Source of the DNA: Microbulbifer sp. Q7 | GTDB lineage: Bacteria; Pseudomonadota; Gammaproteobacteria; Pseudomonadales; Cellvibrionaceae | Assembly: GCF_001639145.1 (NCBI RefSeq) | Contig: NZ_LROY01000002.1 | Span: 528,501 to 592,500, forward strand | Length of the DNA: 64,000 nt | Direction: 5' to 3' | Shown here: piece by piece, positions 8,518 to 18,098 of the stretch | Numbering within the stretch: position 1 is the first letter of the stretch | Layout: each line of letters opens with the position of its first letter | The notes under the pieces: generated by a model | The model's database searches: none | What the model saw: the letters and a program-made list of their open reading frames with translations, nothing else | What the model was told of the DNA's origin: nothing | Translations under genes and position numbers: made by a program

Positions 8518-9972
8518 TTAACCGCGCATTTCCTCCAGTTCCATACCCTTGGTCTCGTGCACCATGTACAGCACAAAGGCGACGGAGAGCAGCGCAAACA
8601 GGGTATAGATACCATAGGCTCCCGCCAGGCCGATACCGGTGAGCATGATCGGGAAGGTCATGGTAATACCGAAGTTGGCTACCCACTGCGCCAGGCCGGA
8701 GACCGCCAGTCCGGAACCGCGGATCTGGTTGGGGAACATTTCACCGAGCATGGTCCACATGGCCGGGCCCCACGAGCCGTTGAAGAAGAACACATAGGCG
8801 TTGGCGGCGATCAGTGCCAGCAGGCCCATGCTCTGGGACAGTTGCAGCTTGCCATCCACCAGGGCGGAGTTGGCGAAGGCAAAGGCGACCAGGCCGAGGG
8901 TGATTGCCATACCGATGGACCCGACCAATAGCAGCGGTTTACGGCCGATCTTGTCGATCAGTGCCATGGTGATCAGGCAGGCCGCGATGCTGACGCCGCC
9001 GGAGATGATGTTGATCATCAGGGCGTCGGACTCGGAGAAGCCCACCGCCTGCCAGAGTACCGCACCGTAGTAGAACACCACGTTGATGCCGACCAGTTGC
9101 TGGAAAGTGGCGAGGCCAATGCCCACCCACACAATCTTGCGCACCTTGCCTACGCGGGAGCCCGCGGCTTCCAGCAGGTCTGCCATGCGCGGGCGGTGAT
9201 CGCCGGCCACGGAGTTGCGGATGCTTTCCAGCTTACCGGCCACCGCTGCTTCGCCGTACAGTTTGCGCAGTACTTCCGTGGCCTTCGAGGTCTGTTTGGA
9301 CAGCACCAGGTAGCGTGGGCTCTCGGGAATGAACAGCAGCGCAAGGAAGAACAGGGTGGCGGGGGCGATTTCAATCCAGAACATCCAGCGCCAGGCGTTG
9401 TAGCCCATCCACCATTCGTTCACCGCGGAACCTGCGGTGTTGGCGAGCCAGTAATTACTGACAAATGCCGCGAACAGGCCGGAAATGATGGCGATCTGGT
9501 TGATAGTGATCAGGCGCCCGCGGATGGCCGCCGGGGCAATCTCGCTGATATACGCCGGCGACATCACACTCGCCGCACCCACTGCCAGGCCGCCGAGAAT
9601 GCGGTAGAACACAAATTCCGGTGAGCTGGCGGCAACGCCGGAACCCCAGGCGCTGACAATAAACAGTACCGCCGAAATCAGCAGCAGCGTCTTGCGCCCC
9701 CACAGGTCCGCTAGACGCCCGGCAAAGAAGGCGCCCACGGCACAACCGAGCAGCATGGAAGCCACGTTGAAGCCGGTACCTGCGGTGTTCGAATTAAACG
9801 CCTGTTGCAGTCCGGTCACGGTGCCGTTGATTACACCGCTGTCGAACCCGAACAGGAAGCCGCCGATGGTGGCGACACCGCAGATCAGCACGATAAAGGG
9901 AAGGGGGGGAGCGTCTTGATGGGCCTGGGGCGAGCCCTGGATGCCGTCGATGGAGTTCTCAATCGCTTGCAT
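8518..9972 (-). CDS. MFS sugar:proton symporter (sugar porter family)
   Basis: The 484-residue protein has twelve predicted membrane helices and the sugar-porter signatures: GFLFGFDSGVINGTV in helix 1, RLADLWGRKTLLL in the helix 2-3 loop, PESPRYLVLSKQ after helix 6, a second GRKPLLL in the helix 8-9 loop, and the terminal HETKGMELEEM. Such proteins (XylE/GalP/glucose porters) carry monosaccharides across the inner membrane with protons. The start at 9972 has AGGA close upstream. Its control region contains the GTCCAACTT inverted repeat, which links it to the same regulon as the first TonB receptor. Glucose released by the two GH3 enzymes is the obvious candidate substrate. Confidence 0.93.
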   Translation of the reverse strand: MQAIENSIDGIQGSPQAHQDAPPLPFIVLICGVATIGGFLFGFDSGVINGTVTGLQQAFNSNTAGTGFNVASMLLGCAVGAFFAGRLADLWGRKTLLLISAVLFIVSAWGSGVAASSPEFVFYRILGGLAVGAASVMSPAYISEIAPAAIRGRLITINQIAIISGLFAAFVSNYWLANTAGSAVNEWWMGYNAWRWMFWIEIAPATLFFLALLFIPESPRYLVLSKQTSKATEVLRKLYGEAAVAGKLESIRNSVAGDHRPRMADLLEAAGSRVGKVRKIVWVGIGLATFQQLVGINVVFYYGAVLWQAVGFSESDALMINIISGGVSIAACLITMALIDKIGRKPLLLVGSIGMAITLGLVAFAFANSALVDGKLQLSQSMGLLALIAANAYVFFFNGSWGPAMWTMLGEMFPNQIRGSGLAVSGLAQWVANFGITMTFPIMLTGIGLAGAYGIYTLFALLSVAFVLYMVHETKGMELEEMRG

Positions 9973-10096
9973 AGGTTACTTCCTGCATTTTTATTGTTGG
10001 CGGGGCGCTATGTGATCGCGCCCGGGAATGCCGACTCTTTGTGCGATTGCGCACAGAGAGGCAGCTTCTATGGTGACGTTTGGTCAGAGTAAAAGC

Positions 10097-10128
10097 GTCC
10101 TACTTTGCGAAAAAACCTAAAGTTGGAC
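10097..10128. promoter_or_regulatory. Inverted-repeat operator candidate upstream of the sugar symporter
   Basis: GCGTCCTACTTT (10095-10106) and AAAGTTGGACGC (10119-10130) match as inverted arms at 11 of 12 positions. The site lies about 125 bases before the symporter start, a distance similar to that between the matching site at 6973-7003 and the TonB receptor start. The rest of the 270-base gap shows no gene. Confidence 0.55.
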
Positions 10129-10243
10129 GCGGTTCCGGCGGTTAAAACGTCCCAGTTTCCGCGACAAGCCGCTGAAACCGGGACGCGCTGGTGATAAACC
10201 GCCGTTTAGCCCCGGATTTAACCCCGGGGGTTTGATCAGGGGT

Positions 10244-12565
10244 TTATCGCAGGGTAAAGCCACCCTCCAGGCCGGATTGTGCATCCGGCGCGACCCACAC
10301 GCGGAAGTCACCGGGCTCGATCACCTGCTCCATCTGCGCGTTGTGGAAGGCCAGCTGGCGGGGCGACAGGGTGAACTGCACCTGCTGGGACTCGCCCGGG
10401 TTGAGAGTAATGCGCTCAAACCCTTTCAGCTCCCGCACCGGTCGCGACACGCTGCCCACCAGGTCACGCACGTACAGCTGGGCGGTTTCGGTGGCGGTGG
10501 TCTTGCCGGTGTTGGTAATGGTGGCAGATACCGTGAGCTGACCGTTGGCATCCAGGGTAGAACCCGAGAGCTCCAGATCACTGTATTCAAACTCGCTATA
10601 GGTCAGGCCATAGCCGAAGGGGAACAGCGGCTTGTGCCCGTAATCCAGCAGATTCGACGAGTTGCCCGGCTGGTGCTGGAACACCTCGCGGCCGATCTTT
10701 TCGATGCGGGTGTAGTTGTCTTCGGTTGCCGGCCGGCCGGTGGCCAGGTGGTTGTAGTAGATGGGAATCTGCCCTGCGCCCACCGGCCAGGTCAGAGGCA
10801 GGCGGCCGGACGGCGAGGTTTCACCGTAGAGCACATCGGCCAGCGCCGGACCCGCCATGGTGCCGGGGTGCCAGGCCATCATTACCGCATCTGCCTGCTC
10901 GAGGGTTTCGTCGAGCTGCAGCGGCCGGCCGGCCAGCAGCACCATGGCGAGTGGCTTGCCGGTTTTCGCCAACTCAGCCACCAATTCGGCCTGGACGCCG
11001 GGCAGGCGGATATCCCCGCGGCTGTGGCCCTCGCCGGAGAGGATCGCTTCCTCACCACCCACAAACAGCACCACGTCGGCTTTCTTCGCGGCCTTGATGG
11101 CGGCCTTGAAGCCACGGGTGCTGGTGTCACGGCTGTAATCCAGGCCGGCGGCGTAGAGGATTTCGCCTTCATCGCCCACCATGTCCCGCAAGGCGGGCAA
11201 CAGGGTGCGGGAGTGTTGCTTGTCGCCGTTGTAGATCCAGGTGCCGAGCTGTTCGTGCGGTGCCTCCGCCAGTGGGCCGATCACGGCAACGGTCTGGCCT
11301 TTTTTCAGGGGCAGTAGCTGCTTGTCGTTCTTCAGCAGTACAAAGGTTTCTTTGGCGGCTTCTTTTGCCGCGTTCAGGAACTGGCCGTTGCGGATAATCT
11401 GCTCGCGCTCAGCTTTGGATTGGGCGCGGGGGTAGGGGTGGTTCCACAGGTCGAGACGCAGTTTGACCCGCAGGATATTGGCCACGGCGGTGTCCAGCTG
11501 AGCCTCTGAGAACTTGCCCTCGTCCATCAGCTGCGGCAGGAACTGCTCGTAGGTATCGGTGTGCATCTCCATATCGATGCCGGCGTTGGCGGCCAGGGTC
11601 GCCGCGTGTTTGCCGTCGCGGGCGAAACCGTGGGGCACCATCTCCATCACCGCGTTCCAGTCGCTCACCACAAAGCCGTCGAAACCCCATTCGTCACGCA
11701 GGATTTGCTTGAACAGGAAGGGGCTACCGGTGCCGGGTACATCGTTCAGGGTGCTGTAAGTGCTCATGATGCTTTGCATGCCCGCGTCGATACCGGCCTT
11801 GAATGGTGGCAGGTAGATGTCCCGCAGCAGGCGCTCGGGAATATACGCGCTGTTGTAATCCCGGCCACCTTCTGCGGCGCCGTAGCCGGCAAAGTGCTTG
11901 CCGCAGGCAGCAAGGCTGGTGGGGTCACCGAGGTTGTCGGTCTGGAAACCCTCCACCATGGCTACACCCAGAATCGAGGTGAGCAGCGGGTCTTCCCCCA
12001 GGGTTTCGGCAATACGGCCCCAGCGGGGATCACGGCTGATATCGATCATCGGCGCGAAGGTCCAGCGGATGCCGTCGGCACTGGCTTCCTGCGCGGCGAT
12101 GCGCGCGCCGTTTTTGATCAGTTCCGGGTTCCAGCTGGCGGCCTGGCCGAGGGGGATCGGGAAGATGGTTTCATAGCCGTGGATCACGTCCTGGCCGAAC
12201 AGCAGCGGGATGCCCAGCGGGCTTTCCTCGACCGCGAGGCGCTGCAGCTCCTCGAATGCATTTTTGTCCACGGAGCTGAAGTTGACGTTCAAAAACCCAC
12301 CGACTCGACCTTCGCGCACGGCCTGCTTTATGGCCTTCATATCGGAGGCGCCGAAGGTGCCCCAGTCGCGCAGGGCCAGCTGGCCGATTTTTTCCTGCAG
12401 GGACATCTGCGCGAGCAGATTCTGGATTTGTGACTCGATGGATTCTTGTTGCTGCTGTTGGGGCGTGGCGGCGGCAACTGATTCGTTAGCGGCCTGCAGG
12501 GGGAGGGTTGCGGCGAGCGATAGAAGCCCGGCCATAACGCCAACATAAAGGGGGTGCTTTTTCAT
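10244..12565 (-). CDS. Periplasmic GH3 beta-glucosidase, BglX-like
   Basis: The 773-residue enzyme starts MKKHPLYVGVMAGLL with a signal peptide (cut near LPLQAANE). The order is GH3 N-terminal barrel, C-terminal alpha/beta domain and a fibronectin-III-like end (about 690-760, TNTGKTTATETAQLY). Catalytic nucleophile Asp is at about residue 302 in GFVVSDWNAV, and the KHFAGYGAAEGGRDY segment matches BglX-type periplasmic beta-glucosidases. The start at 12565 is chosen because it yields a proper signal peptide; the in-frame extension of 40 residues upstream is not protein-like. Role: trimming imported glucan oligomers to glucose. A single half-site-like TTTTGGACGT sits about 28 bases upstream of the start. 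Confidence 0.93.
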   Translation of the reverse strand: MKKHPLYVGVMAGLLSLAATLPLQAANESVAAATPQQQQQESIESQIQNLLAQMSLQEKIGQLALRDWGTFGASDMKAIKQAVREGRVGGFLNVNFSSVDKNAFEELQRLAVEESPLGIPLLFGQDVIHGYETIFPIPLGQAASWNPELIKNGARIAAQEASADGIRWTFAPMIDISRDPRWGRIAETLGEDPLLTSILGVAMVEGFQTDNLGDPTSLAACGKHFAGYGAAEGGRDYNSAYIPERLLRDIYLPPFKAGIDAGMQSIMSTYSTLNDVPGTGSPFLFKQILRDEWGFDGFVVSDWNAVMEMVPHGFARDGKHAATLAANAGIDMEMHTDTYEQFLPQLMDEGKFSEAQLDTAVANILRVKLRLDLWNHPYPRAQSKAEREQIIRNGQFLNAAKEAAKETFVLLKNDKQLLPLKKGQTVAVIGPLAEAPHEQLGTWIYNGDKQHSRTLLPALRDMVGDEGEILYAAGLDYSRDTSTRGFKAAIKAAKKADVVLFVGGEEAILSGEGHSRGDIRLPGVQAELVAELAKTGKPLAMVLLAGRPLQLDETLEQADAVMMAWHPGTMAGPALADVLYGETSPSGRLPLTWPVGAGQIPIYYNHLATGRPATEDNYTRIEKIGREVFQHQPGNSSNLLDYGHKPLFPFGYGLTYSEFEYSDLELSGSTLDANGQLTVSATITNTGKTTATETAQLYVRDLVGSVSRPVRELKGFERITLNPGESQQVQFTLSPRQLAFHNAQMEQVIEPGDFRVWVAPDAQSGLEGGFTLR

Positions 12566-12664
12566 GGTGCTCACTCTGATACTTTTTGTCTTTTGGACGT
12601 CTCTCAGATACTGCTTTGCGGGCATCTGTTCGCTTCTACGCCTTGGTGCATGTGGCAGGCGCGG

Positions 12665-12697
12665 GGAAAAAGGCCCCCATCTCATCGAGAGGGGGCG
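12665..12697 (-). terminator. Terminator after the second TonB receptor
   Basis: GCCCCC and GGGGGC arms around the loop ATCTCATCGAGA (about 12673-12696) are followed on the reverse strand by a run of T residues (12667-12671). It follows the receptor stop by about 50 bases and separates it from the GH3 gene. Confidence 0.7.
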
Positions 12698-12748
12698 AGG
12701 GAGACAAGCGAAGATGACGATCGCTTTTGGATTTAAATCGGCAACGAA

Positions 12749-15463
12749 TTAAAAGTTGTAGTTACCGCGAATGCCGTAGAAGCGGGGCATGGAAATCGGA
12801 CCCTTGATTACATGGTCACCGCCGCCAGCCCAGTAGGTTTCTTTCTGGTCGGTGAGGTTGTAAACAAAGGCTTCCACATTCCACTTATTGTCCGGCGCTT
12901 CCAGCTTGAGGGTGCTGTTCACACTGTGGAATGCCGGGCGTACATCGCTAAAGGCGTCTGGTGTTTCGGTGACAAAAGCGTCGTAGTGCTTATCCACGTT
13001 CTGGAAAGTGTGGTACGACTTGTCCCGCCAGAAATAGCTCAGGTGAGGAACAATGGCAAAGCCGTTATTGAAGCGGAACGTGTGGGTGTAATTCAGCTTG
13101 GCGCTGAGCTTCGGTGACGCGGCCAGTTCGTTGCCTTTCAGGTTGACCTTCATGGCATCGTTGTCTGGATTGGTGGCGGCACCGTGATCCACTTCGAACA
13201 GGTCGGTAGCGGCGAAATCCCAGTGATAGATAAAGTCGCTGGTAATTTCGGTATCCAGCCAAGTGACGTAACCGTCGAAGCGACCGTTTTCGATCGGCGC
13301 CCAGTCAAACTCTACTTCCAGGCCTTTAATAACGGCGGTGCCGATATTGTCGGTCTGGAACACGGTCTGGGTTTCGGTGGTGATTTCGCCGGTCAGTTCA
13401 CCGGTTTCGTCCGCGCGCTCTTCCACGTAGTAGGGGAAGATACCTTTGGCGGAGGCCGCCTGCATATCTTCGTAGTCGCTGTAGAACAGGGTCGCCATCA
13501 CGTTCAGGCTACCGTCCAGATAAGTACCCTTGGTACCCAGCTCGTAAGTGGTGACCACTTCCGGGTCGTAGGTATTGCGGTGGCGCTCTTTGATGATGCG
13601 GTCGCCATTGTCGTCGAGGAGATATTCCGCTGTGGCGGGATCCTGCTCGAATTGCACAAACACGTCGCCAATACCGCCGGACTTGAAGCCGTTGGCCACA
13701 TAGCCGAACACCATCAGGTCGTCGTTGACGATGTAGTCCAGGCCCACACGGTAGTTGGTGAAGTCCCAGCTGCCTTTGGTCTGGTTATCACTGATTGCCG
13801 TGTAAATGCCGGGATCGTCAAAGTAGTCGGTGGGCAACTGGTTGAACGCATCGCGATCCCACGCGGGGAAGCAGCGCTCGCCGGTTTGCGGGTTGATGGT
13901 GTCGCCGTTACAGGTCATGTTGCGGCCGCCCACATCCTGCTTGGTGTCTTCGGTGTGGCGCAGGCCCAGGGTCAGATTCAGCTGGTCGGTGACTGCGTAG
14001 GTTCCCTGGGTAAAGAAGGCCTGGGACTTGAGCGTGCGGTTGGGCTGGTTCCAGAAATCCGCATTGGGTCCACTGTTGATCCAGCCACCCTGCATATTGT
14101 TGTCTTCTTCAAAGTAGAAGGCACCTGCAATCCATTGCAGTGGGCCGGAGCCTGTGGACTGCAGCTGCAGCTCGTGGGACTGGGAGACAAAGGTGGCATC
14201 GCGGAAGAAGATGGACATATCCCAGCCGGTGATACCGCGATCCTGGTCGGAATGCTGCGAGCGCACCTGTTCCGCCCAGCCGGCGTTGTAGACCAGGGCA
14301 ATTTCGTCAGACAGGTCCCAGCTCAGGTTGGAGCGCACCGAGTCGATGCTGAGATCGAGGAATCCGGGTACGCTGACGTTGACGGTGTAGTCGTCGGCAC
14401 CGGGGCCGTAAACACTCTCACAGCCCAGCAAGCCGGTAACCGGGGTGGCAGAGATGTTGCCGTCGGCATCGACATAGTTGCCGTCCCAGTCTTTCTTGAT
14501 CCGCTTGTCTGCCATGTCGCAGTTCAGGGTGTCGGCTCCGCCGGCGCTGTTGTCCTGGAACTGCTCGTAGGCCAGCATCCACGACAGGGATTCGGTGGGC
14601 TCCCACAGGGCGCTCACGCGGAACGCGTACTGGTCAGAATTGTTGTAGAAGTCGGACGGGTCGGCTTTGACCAGTTCCTGTACCTCGCCACTGCCCCAGC
14701 GCTCGCGCTGGCGCAGGCTGCGGTCTTCATCGGCGCCGGTGTAGACCGGTGCATTCTGGATTTCTTCCGGCAGGTAACGCACGTCCCACTGGTTGGGATC
14801 GTAATAACCGTCGAGGTACGAGTCGCGGGTTTCCTGCATAAAGGACGCGCGCAGGGCGAAGGTGTCGCTCACCGGGATGTTGAGCATGCCGCGGGTTTGC
14901 TGGTGATTCCAGCGGCCCGCTTCAATACCAATGGACGCATCGAATTCGTTGAAGTCCGGGCGCTTGGAAATGATGTTGACGTTACCCACGGTGGAGTTAC
15001 GTCCGAACAGGGTGCCCTGGGGGCCGCGCATGGCTTCCACCCGCTCCACGTCGAACATCAGCGCCATGGCGCCCTGCGGACGAGGCGAGTAAATGCCGTC
15101 CAGGTGCAGGCCCACAGACGGGTCGCCCAGTTCGGTAATATTGGTGGAGCGTACACCGCGCATAGCGACCACGGGCGCGGTCTGCGAGGAGTCCATGGAA
15201 ATTTCCATGTTTGGCACCATCTGTGCCATGTCCTTGATGTTGGTCAGACCTTCGCGGTCCAGTTTTTCCTGGCTAAAAGCGGTGATGGAAATCGGGGTTT
15301 CCATCAGATTGGTTTCGCGCTTGGTGGCGGTGACCGTGACCTCTTCGAGTGCAGTGGTCGCGTAAGCGCTTTGTGTTTCTTCCTGCGTTTCCTGTTGTGC
15401 GTATGCCCAGCCGGAGTTCACCAGCGCAATGGAGAGTGCCAGTGGCGTGTGCAGTCTCTTCAT
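12749..15463 (-). CDS. TonB-dependent outer-membrane receptor
   Basis: The 904-residue protein has a signal peptide (MKRLHTPLALSIALVNSGWAYAQ), a TonB-box-like LEEVTVTATKRE, a plug with MRGVRST and MRGPQGTLFGRN, and a barrel ending RGNYNF. The start at 15463 has GAGAGGA about six bases upstream and is preferred over an ATG five codons earlier. It is the second and larger receptor of the glucan locus. Its upstream region carries four GTTCGACT-type half-sites, the motif also found at the divergent promoter of the GH5 enzyme and the second AraC regulator. This suggests joint control by that regulator and uptake of fragments produced by the GH5 enzyme. Confidence 0.93.
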   Translation of the reverse strand: MKRLHTPLALSIALVNSGWAYAQQETQEETQSAYATTALEEVTVTATKRETNLMETPISITAFSQEKLDREGLTNIKDMAQMVPNMEISMDSSQTAPVVAMRGVRSTNITELGDPSVGLHLDGIYSPRPQGAMALMFDVERVEAMRGPQGTLFGRNSTVGNVNIISKRPDFNEFDASIGIEAGRWNHQQTRGMLNIPVSDTFALRASFMQETRDSYLDGYYDPNQWDVRYLPEEIQNAPVYTGADEDRSLRQRERWGSGEVQELVKADPSDFYNNSDQYAFRVSALWEPTESLSWMLAYEQFQDNSAGGADTLNCDMADKRIKKDWDGNYVDADGNISATPVTGLLGCESVYGPGADDYTVNVSVPGFLDLSIDSVRSNLSWDLSDEIALVYNAGWAEQVRSQHSDQDRGITGWDMSIFFRDATFVSQSHELQLQSTGSGPLQWIAGAFYFEEDNNMQGGWINSGPNADFWNQPNRTLKSQAFFTQGTYAVTDQLNLTLGLRHTEDTKQDVGGRNMTCNGDTINPQTGERCFPAWDRDAFNQLPTDYFDDPGIYTAISDNQTKGSWDFTNYRVGLDYIVNDDLMVFGYVANGFKSGGIGDVFVQFEQDPATAEYLLDDNGDRIIKERHRNTYDPEVVTTYELGTKGTYLDGSLNVMATLFYSDYEDMQAASAKGIFPYYVEERADETGELTGEITTETQTVFQTDNIGTAVIKGLEVEFDWAPIENGRFDGYVTWLDTEITSDFIYHWDFAATDLFEVDHGAATNPDNDAMKVNLKGNELAASPKLSAKLNYTHTFRFNNGFAIVPHLSYFWRDKSYHTFQNVDKHYDAFVTETPDAFSDVRPAFHSVNSTLKLEAPDNKWNVEAFVYNLTDQKETYWAGGGDHVIKGPISMPRFYGIRGNYNF

Positions 15464-15540
15464 CGGTATTCCTCTCATGTTTATTGTTTTGAGTCGCTAT
15501 GTGGGCGACGGAGGAAATTTGCCAAATGCCTGCAGAGCCG

Positions 15541-15614
15541 GCGTCCGAATGCGGTTACTCGAACGCAAAAAACAGGATTTTTTTGGCGTTCGACTATCCT
15601 ACGCGCAGTCGAAC
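15541..15614. promoter_or_regulatory. Cluster of inverted half-sites (GTTCGACT type) upstream of the receptor
   Basis: Two inverted pairs are visible: GCGTCCGAAT (15541-15550) with ACTCGAACGC (15557-15566), matching 8 of 10, and GTTCGACT (15588-15595) with a perfect inverse AGTCGAAC (15607-15614). The stretch between the receptor start and the GH5 terminator holds no gene, so this is the control region. Binding by the AraC-type protein encoded at 18099 is an inference. Confidence 0.55.
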
Positions 15615-15698
15615 CTGGAGTAAACGGTTGAAAATCAATGGCTTAGCGGTTTTGGTCGGTGGAGGCGGCGGGCTGGAAATCGGTTAAAAATTTGGTTG

Positions 15699-15731
15699 AA
15701 AAAAGGGCCGCGGGAGTGGTTCCGGCGGCCC
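15699..15731 (-). terminator. Terminator of the GH5 gene
   Basis: A 7-bp stem GGGCCGC/GCGGCCC (15705-15711 with 15725-15731) is followed on the reverse strand by six T residues (15699-15704). It lies 28 bases past the GH5 stop. Confidence 0.8.
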
Positions 15732-15759
15732 AAGGCGAGAGAGAGTCCGTCAGTTGCGG

Positions 15760-17904
15760 TTAGTTTTCAAACAGCCACAGCTGGTTGTCGCCGCCGTGGT
15801 AGGTCCACTGCTGGATATTGCCGCCGGCGCTGGTGGAGCCATCCTGCACATCCAGTGACTTGCCGCTCATGGCCGACAGAATGCGGAAGCGGTTGCCCGA
15901 GACCGGTTCGACAATCCAGTGCTGGTTGTCGCCGCCGCCGTACTCCCACTGCTGGATGTTGGCGCCGTTACTGGAGGAGATATCCTGGACATCGAGCGCG
16001 AGTCCGCTGTAGCGGTTTTCGATGCGATAGTTCCCGTTGCTGAGTGTGGTGACCTGCCAGGACTGGCTACCACCCTGAATCACATTGCCGCCGTTGCTGG
16101 TGGCATTGTTGGCAACGCCCAGCAACAGGCCGCTGGCCAGGTTGCGGATCTGGTACTCGCCATCGGCAAGGGGGCCAGATGGCGGTGGGGTGGGGTCCAC
16201 GGGTTCTTCCTCCCCGCTGCCCGCTTCCAGCTCGAACCAGTTCAGGTTGAATCCGGGGCCCGCTACCTGCAGGCGCAGGGTCTGGGTACCGGCGCTCAGG
16301 CTCACGTTGGTGGAAACGGACTGCCAGTTCTGCCAGCCGCCGGTGTTGGGCAGGCTGGTGTCGGCCGCCTGGGCACCGTTGGCCAGTAATCGCAGTTGCC
16401 CGGTATTGGCGGTGCTGGCGACGCGATAGGTCAGTGTGTACTCGCCATCTTGCGGTACATCGACGCGGTAATCGAGCCAGTCACCACTGTCGGTCCAGCC
16501 GACATTCTTGCCGCCGCCGTTGTCGCTGGTGTCTTCCAGCTGGATACCGGACATGGCGCAGTAGCTCTCCGCTTCGACGCGGCCGACGGCCTGCGCAGTG
16601 GCGGAATCACAGCCAGCCGGAGGCGGGGTGCTTCCGCCGCTGGTCTTGATGGCATCGTAGAAGCCCTGGTGCCAGCTGACGTTGCTCGCCCCGTTGCCGA
16701 TGTGGTTTTGGGCAAAGTCGATCATGCCCGCATAGGCATTGGCCGGCGGGGTGCCACCGTGGTTGATGTAATTCACCACCTGGCTGTAGATGCTGTTGGG
16801 GGCGATGGTCCACAGGGTGCGGTCGTGGCTCATCTTTTTGAACGACCAGGGGAATTGGCCGGCAATATTGTTCACTGACCAGTCGGTGAGCTGGCGGATG
16901 ATATCGTTGTTGTCCTCGCCATATTCTCCCAGGATCATCGGCACGCCTAAGGCATTGGTGATGTCCACGCGGGGATACAGATCGGGGATCCATGCGGTAT
17001 TGCCGAACACATAGTGGTGGGTCTGGTACACCAGGTTGTGGTCCCAGCGGGCGCTGATACCGGTGTTGGTCTGGGTGGCAGAATCGGTCCAGTCGATCTT
17101 CTGCATATCCGAACCCCACCAGCTGCCTTCGGCAACGATGGCGTGGTTATTGTCCACTTCGCGGATGGCATCGCGCATCGCAATCAGCGACGGCAACAGC
17201 TCGTATTCGCGCCCGGCCTGGGGCACCGGTTCGTTGATCAGGTCGTAGCCCCAGACTACCGGTTCATTCTTGTAGCGGTCGGCAATGTGTCGCCACACCT
17301 GGCTGGCGATCTGTACATTGTTGCCATCCCAGAATTTTACCGAGTCCCGCGGCTGGCCCGCGTTGGAGTCGATGTTGTCACTGTGGTCGCCGGGGTTCTG
17401 GTAGCCGGGGGCGGCGTGCATATCCAGCAGCACATAGAGCCCGTGGGTTCGGCAGTAATCGATCAGGCGATCAAAATACTGGAAGCCGTGATCCGACAAT
17501 TGCCCGTTTTCCCAGAACAGGTTGTAGTGGAAGGGCACCCGCACGGTATTGAAACCGAGGCTTTTCAAGTCTGCGATTTCCCGTTCGGTCACGTAATTCA
17601 GGCGCCACTGGTGTTCGAACTCTTTCGCCTGTGCCATGCTGCCGAAGGTGTCCGCGAGGCTGTTGAGGAATTGGGTATGGGTGCGGTAATTGAAGTCACC
17701 CATCATCAGGTAGCCTTCCCACAGCAGCCAGTTGCCGAGGTTGATGCCGTTCAGGTGGATGGGGTTGCCATTGCCGTCCACGATCTCGGTACCGTCTGTG
17801 TGCACGTACTGCGCGTGGGCCTTGTCAATGGCGGTGAGGGGAGACAACAGGGCCAGCAGTGTTAGTAGGCTGCCGAGCCTGCTTGCAGAGTTAAATCTCA
17901 TCAT
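15760..17904 (-). CDS. Secreted GH5 glycoside hydrolase with CBM6 and ricin-type lectin domains
   Basis: The 714-residue enzyme has a signal peptide (cut near KAHAQYV), a GH5 catalytic domain (about 35-430) with acid/base Glu near residue 225 in LINEPVP and nucleophile Glu near 327 in ILGEYGEDN, a Pro-rich linker, a CBM6 domain (about 450-575, VEAESYCAMSG and DWLDYRVDVP), a second linker (PVDPTPPPSGP) and a C-terminal ricin-B/CBM13-type domain with repeated QxW motifs ending NQLWLFEN. The start at 17904 follows AAGGAAAG. Such multi-modular GH5 proteins are endo- or exo-acting beta-glucanases; the subfamily cannot be assigned by eye. The CBM6 points to beta-1,3-glucan or xylan binding. It is divergent from the second AraC regulator and should initiate polymer breakdown outside the cell. 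Confidence 0.9.
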   Translation of the reverse strand: MMRFNSASRLGSLLTLLALLSPLTAIDKAHAQYVHTDGTEIVDGNGNPIHLNGINLGNWLLWEGYLMMGDFNYRTHTQFLNSLADTFGSMAQAKEFEHQWRLNYVTEREIADLKSLGFNTVRVPFHYNLFWENGQLSDHGFQYFDRLIDYCRTHGLYVLLDMHAAPGYQNPGDHSDNIDSNAGQPRDSVKFWDGNNVQIASQVWRHIADRYKNEPVVWGYDLINEPVPQAGREYELLPSLIAMRDAIREVDNNHAIVAEGSWWGSDMQKIDWTDSATQTNTGISARWDHNLVYQTHHYVFGNTAWIPDLYPRVDITNALGVPMILGEYGEDNNDIIRQLTDWSVNNIAGQFPWSFKKMSHDRTLWTIAPNSIYSQVVNYINHGGTPPANAYAGMIDFAQNHIGNGASNVSWHQGFYDAIKTSGGSTPPPAGCDSATAQAVGRVEAESYCAMSGIQLEDTSDNGGGKNVGWTDSGDWLDYRVDVPQDGEYTLTYRVASTANTGQLRLLANGAQAADTSLPNTGGWQNWQSVSTNVSLSAGTQTLRLQVAGPGFNLNWFELEAGSGEEEPVDPTPPPSGPLADGEYQIRNLASGLLLGVANNATSNGGNVIQGGSQSWQVTTLSNGNYRIENRYSGLALDVQDISSSNGANIQQWEYGGGDNQHWIVEPVSGNRFRILSAMSGKSLDVQDGSTSAGGNIQQWTYHGGDNQLWLFEN

Positions 17905-18023
17905 GCTTTCCTTTATTATGCGTTTGATGTTGAGAATGTTGGGCGAGTGAATCGCCCACTGCACCCTAAGAGGTAGGGGCGAGCTGCGTCGTTCTGACGG
18001 CGTGAAATATTGGGTGTGTGATC

Positions 18024-18059
18024 AGTCGAACCCGTTCGGCTGCCGCGCGGGACTCGAAC
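18024..18059. promoter_or_regulatory. GTTCGACT-type half-sites between GH5 and the AraC regulator
   Basis: AGTCGAAC (18024-18031), GTTCGGCT (18034-18041, inverted, 7 of 8) and ACTCGAAC (18052-18059) lie about 40-75 bases upstream of the regulator start and about 120-155 bases upstream of the GH5 start. They match the half-sites ahead of the second TonB receptor. Confidence 0.5.
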
Positions 18060-18098
18060 TTCCTGTTGTGCCTGGAAAATTAGAAAAAAAATCTACAA

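Noticed and set aside
13184..15631. 815-codon forward open frame opposite the second TonB receptor
   Set aside because: High GC content leaves the antisense frame open; the receptor on the reverse strand has complete family motifs.
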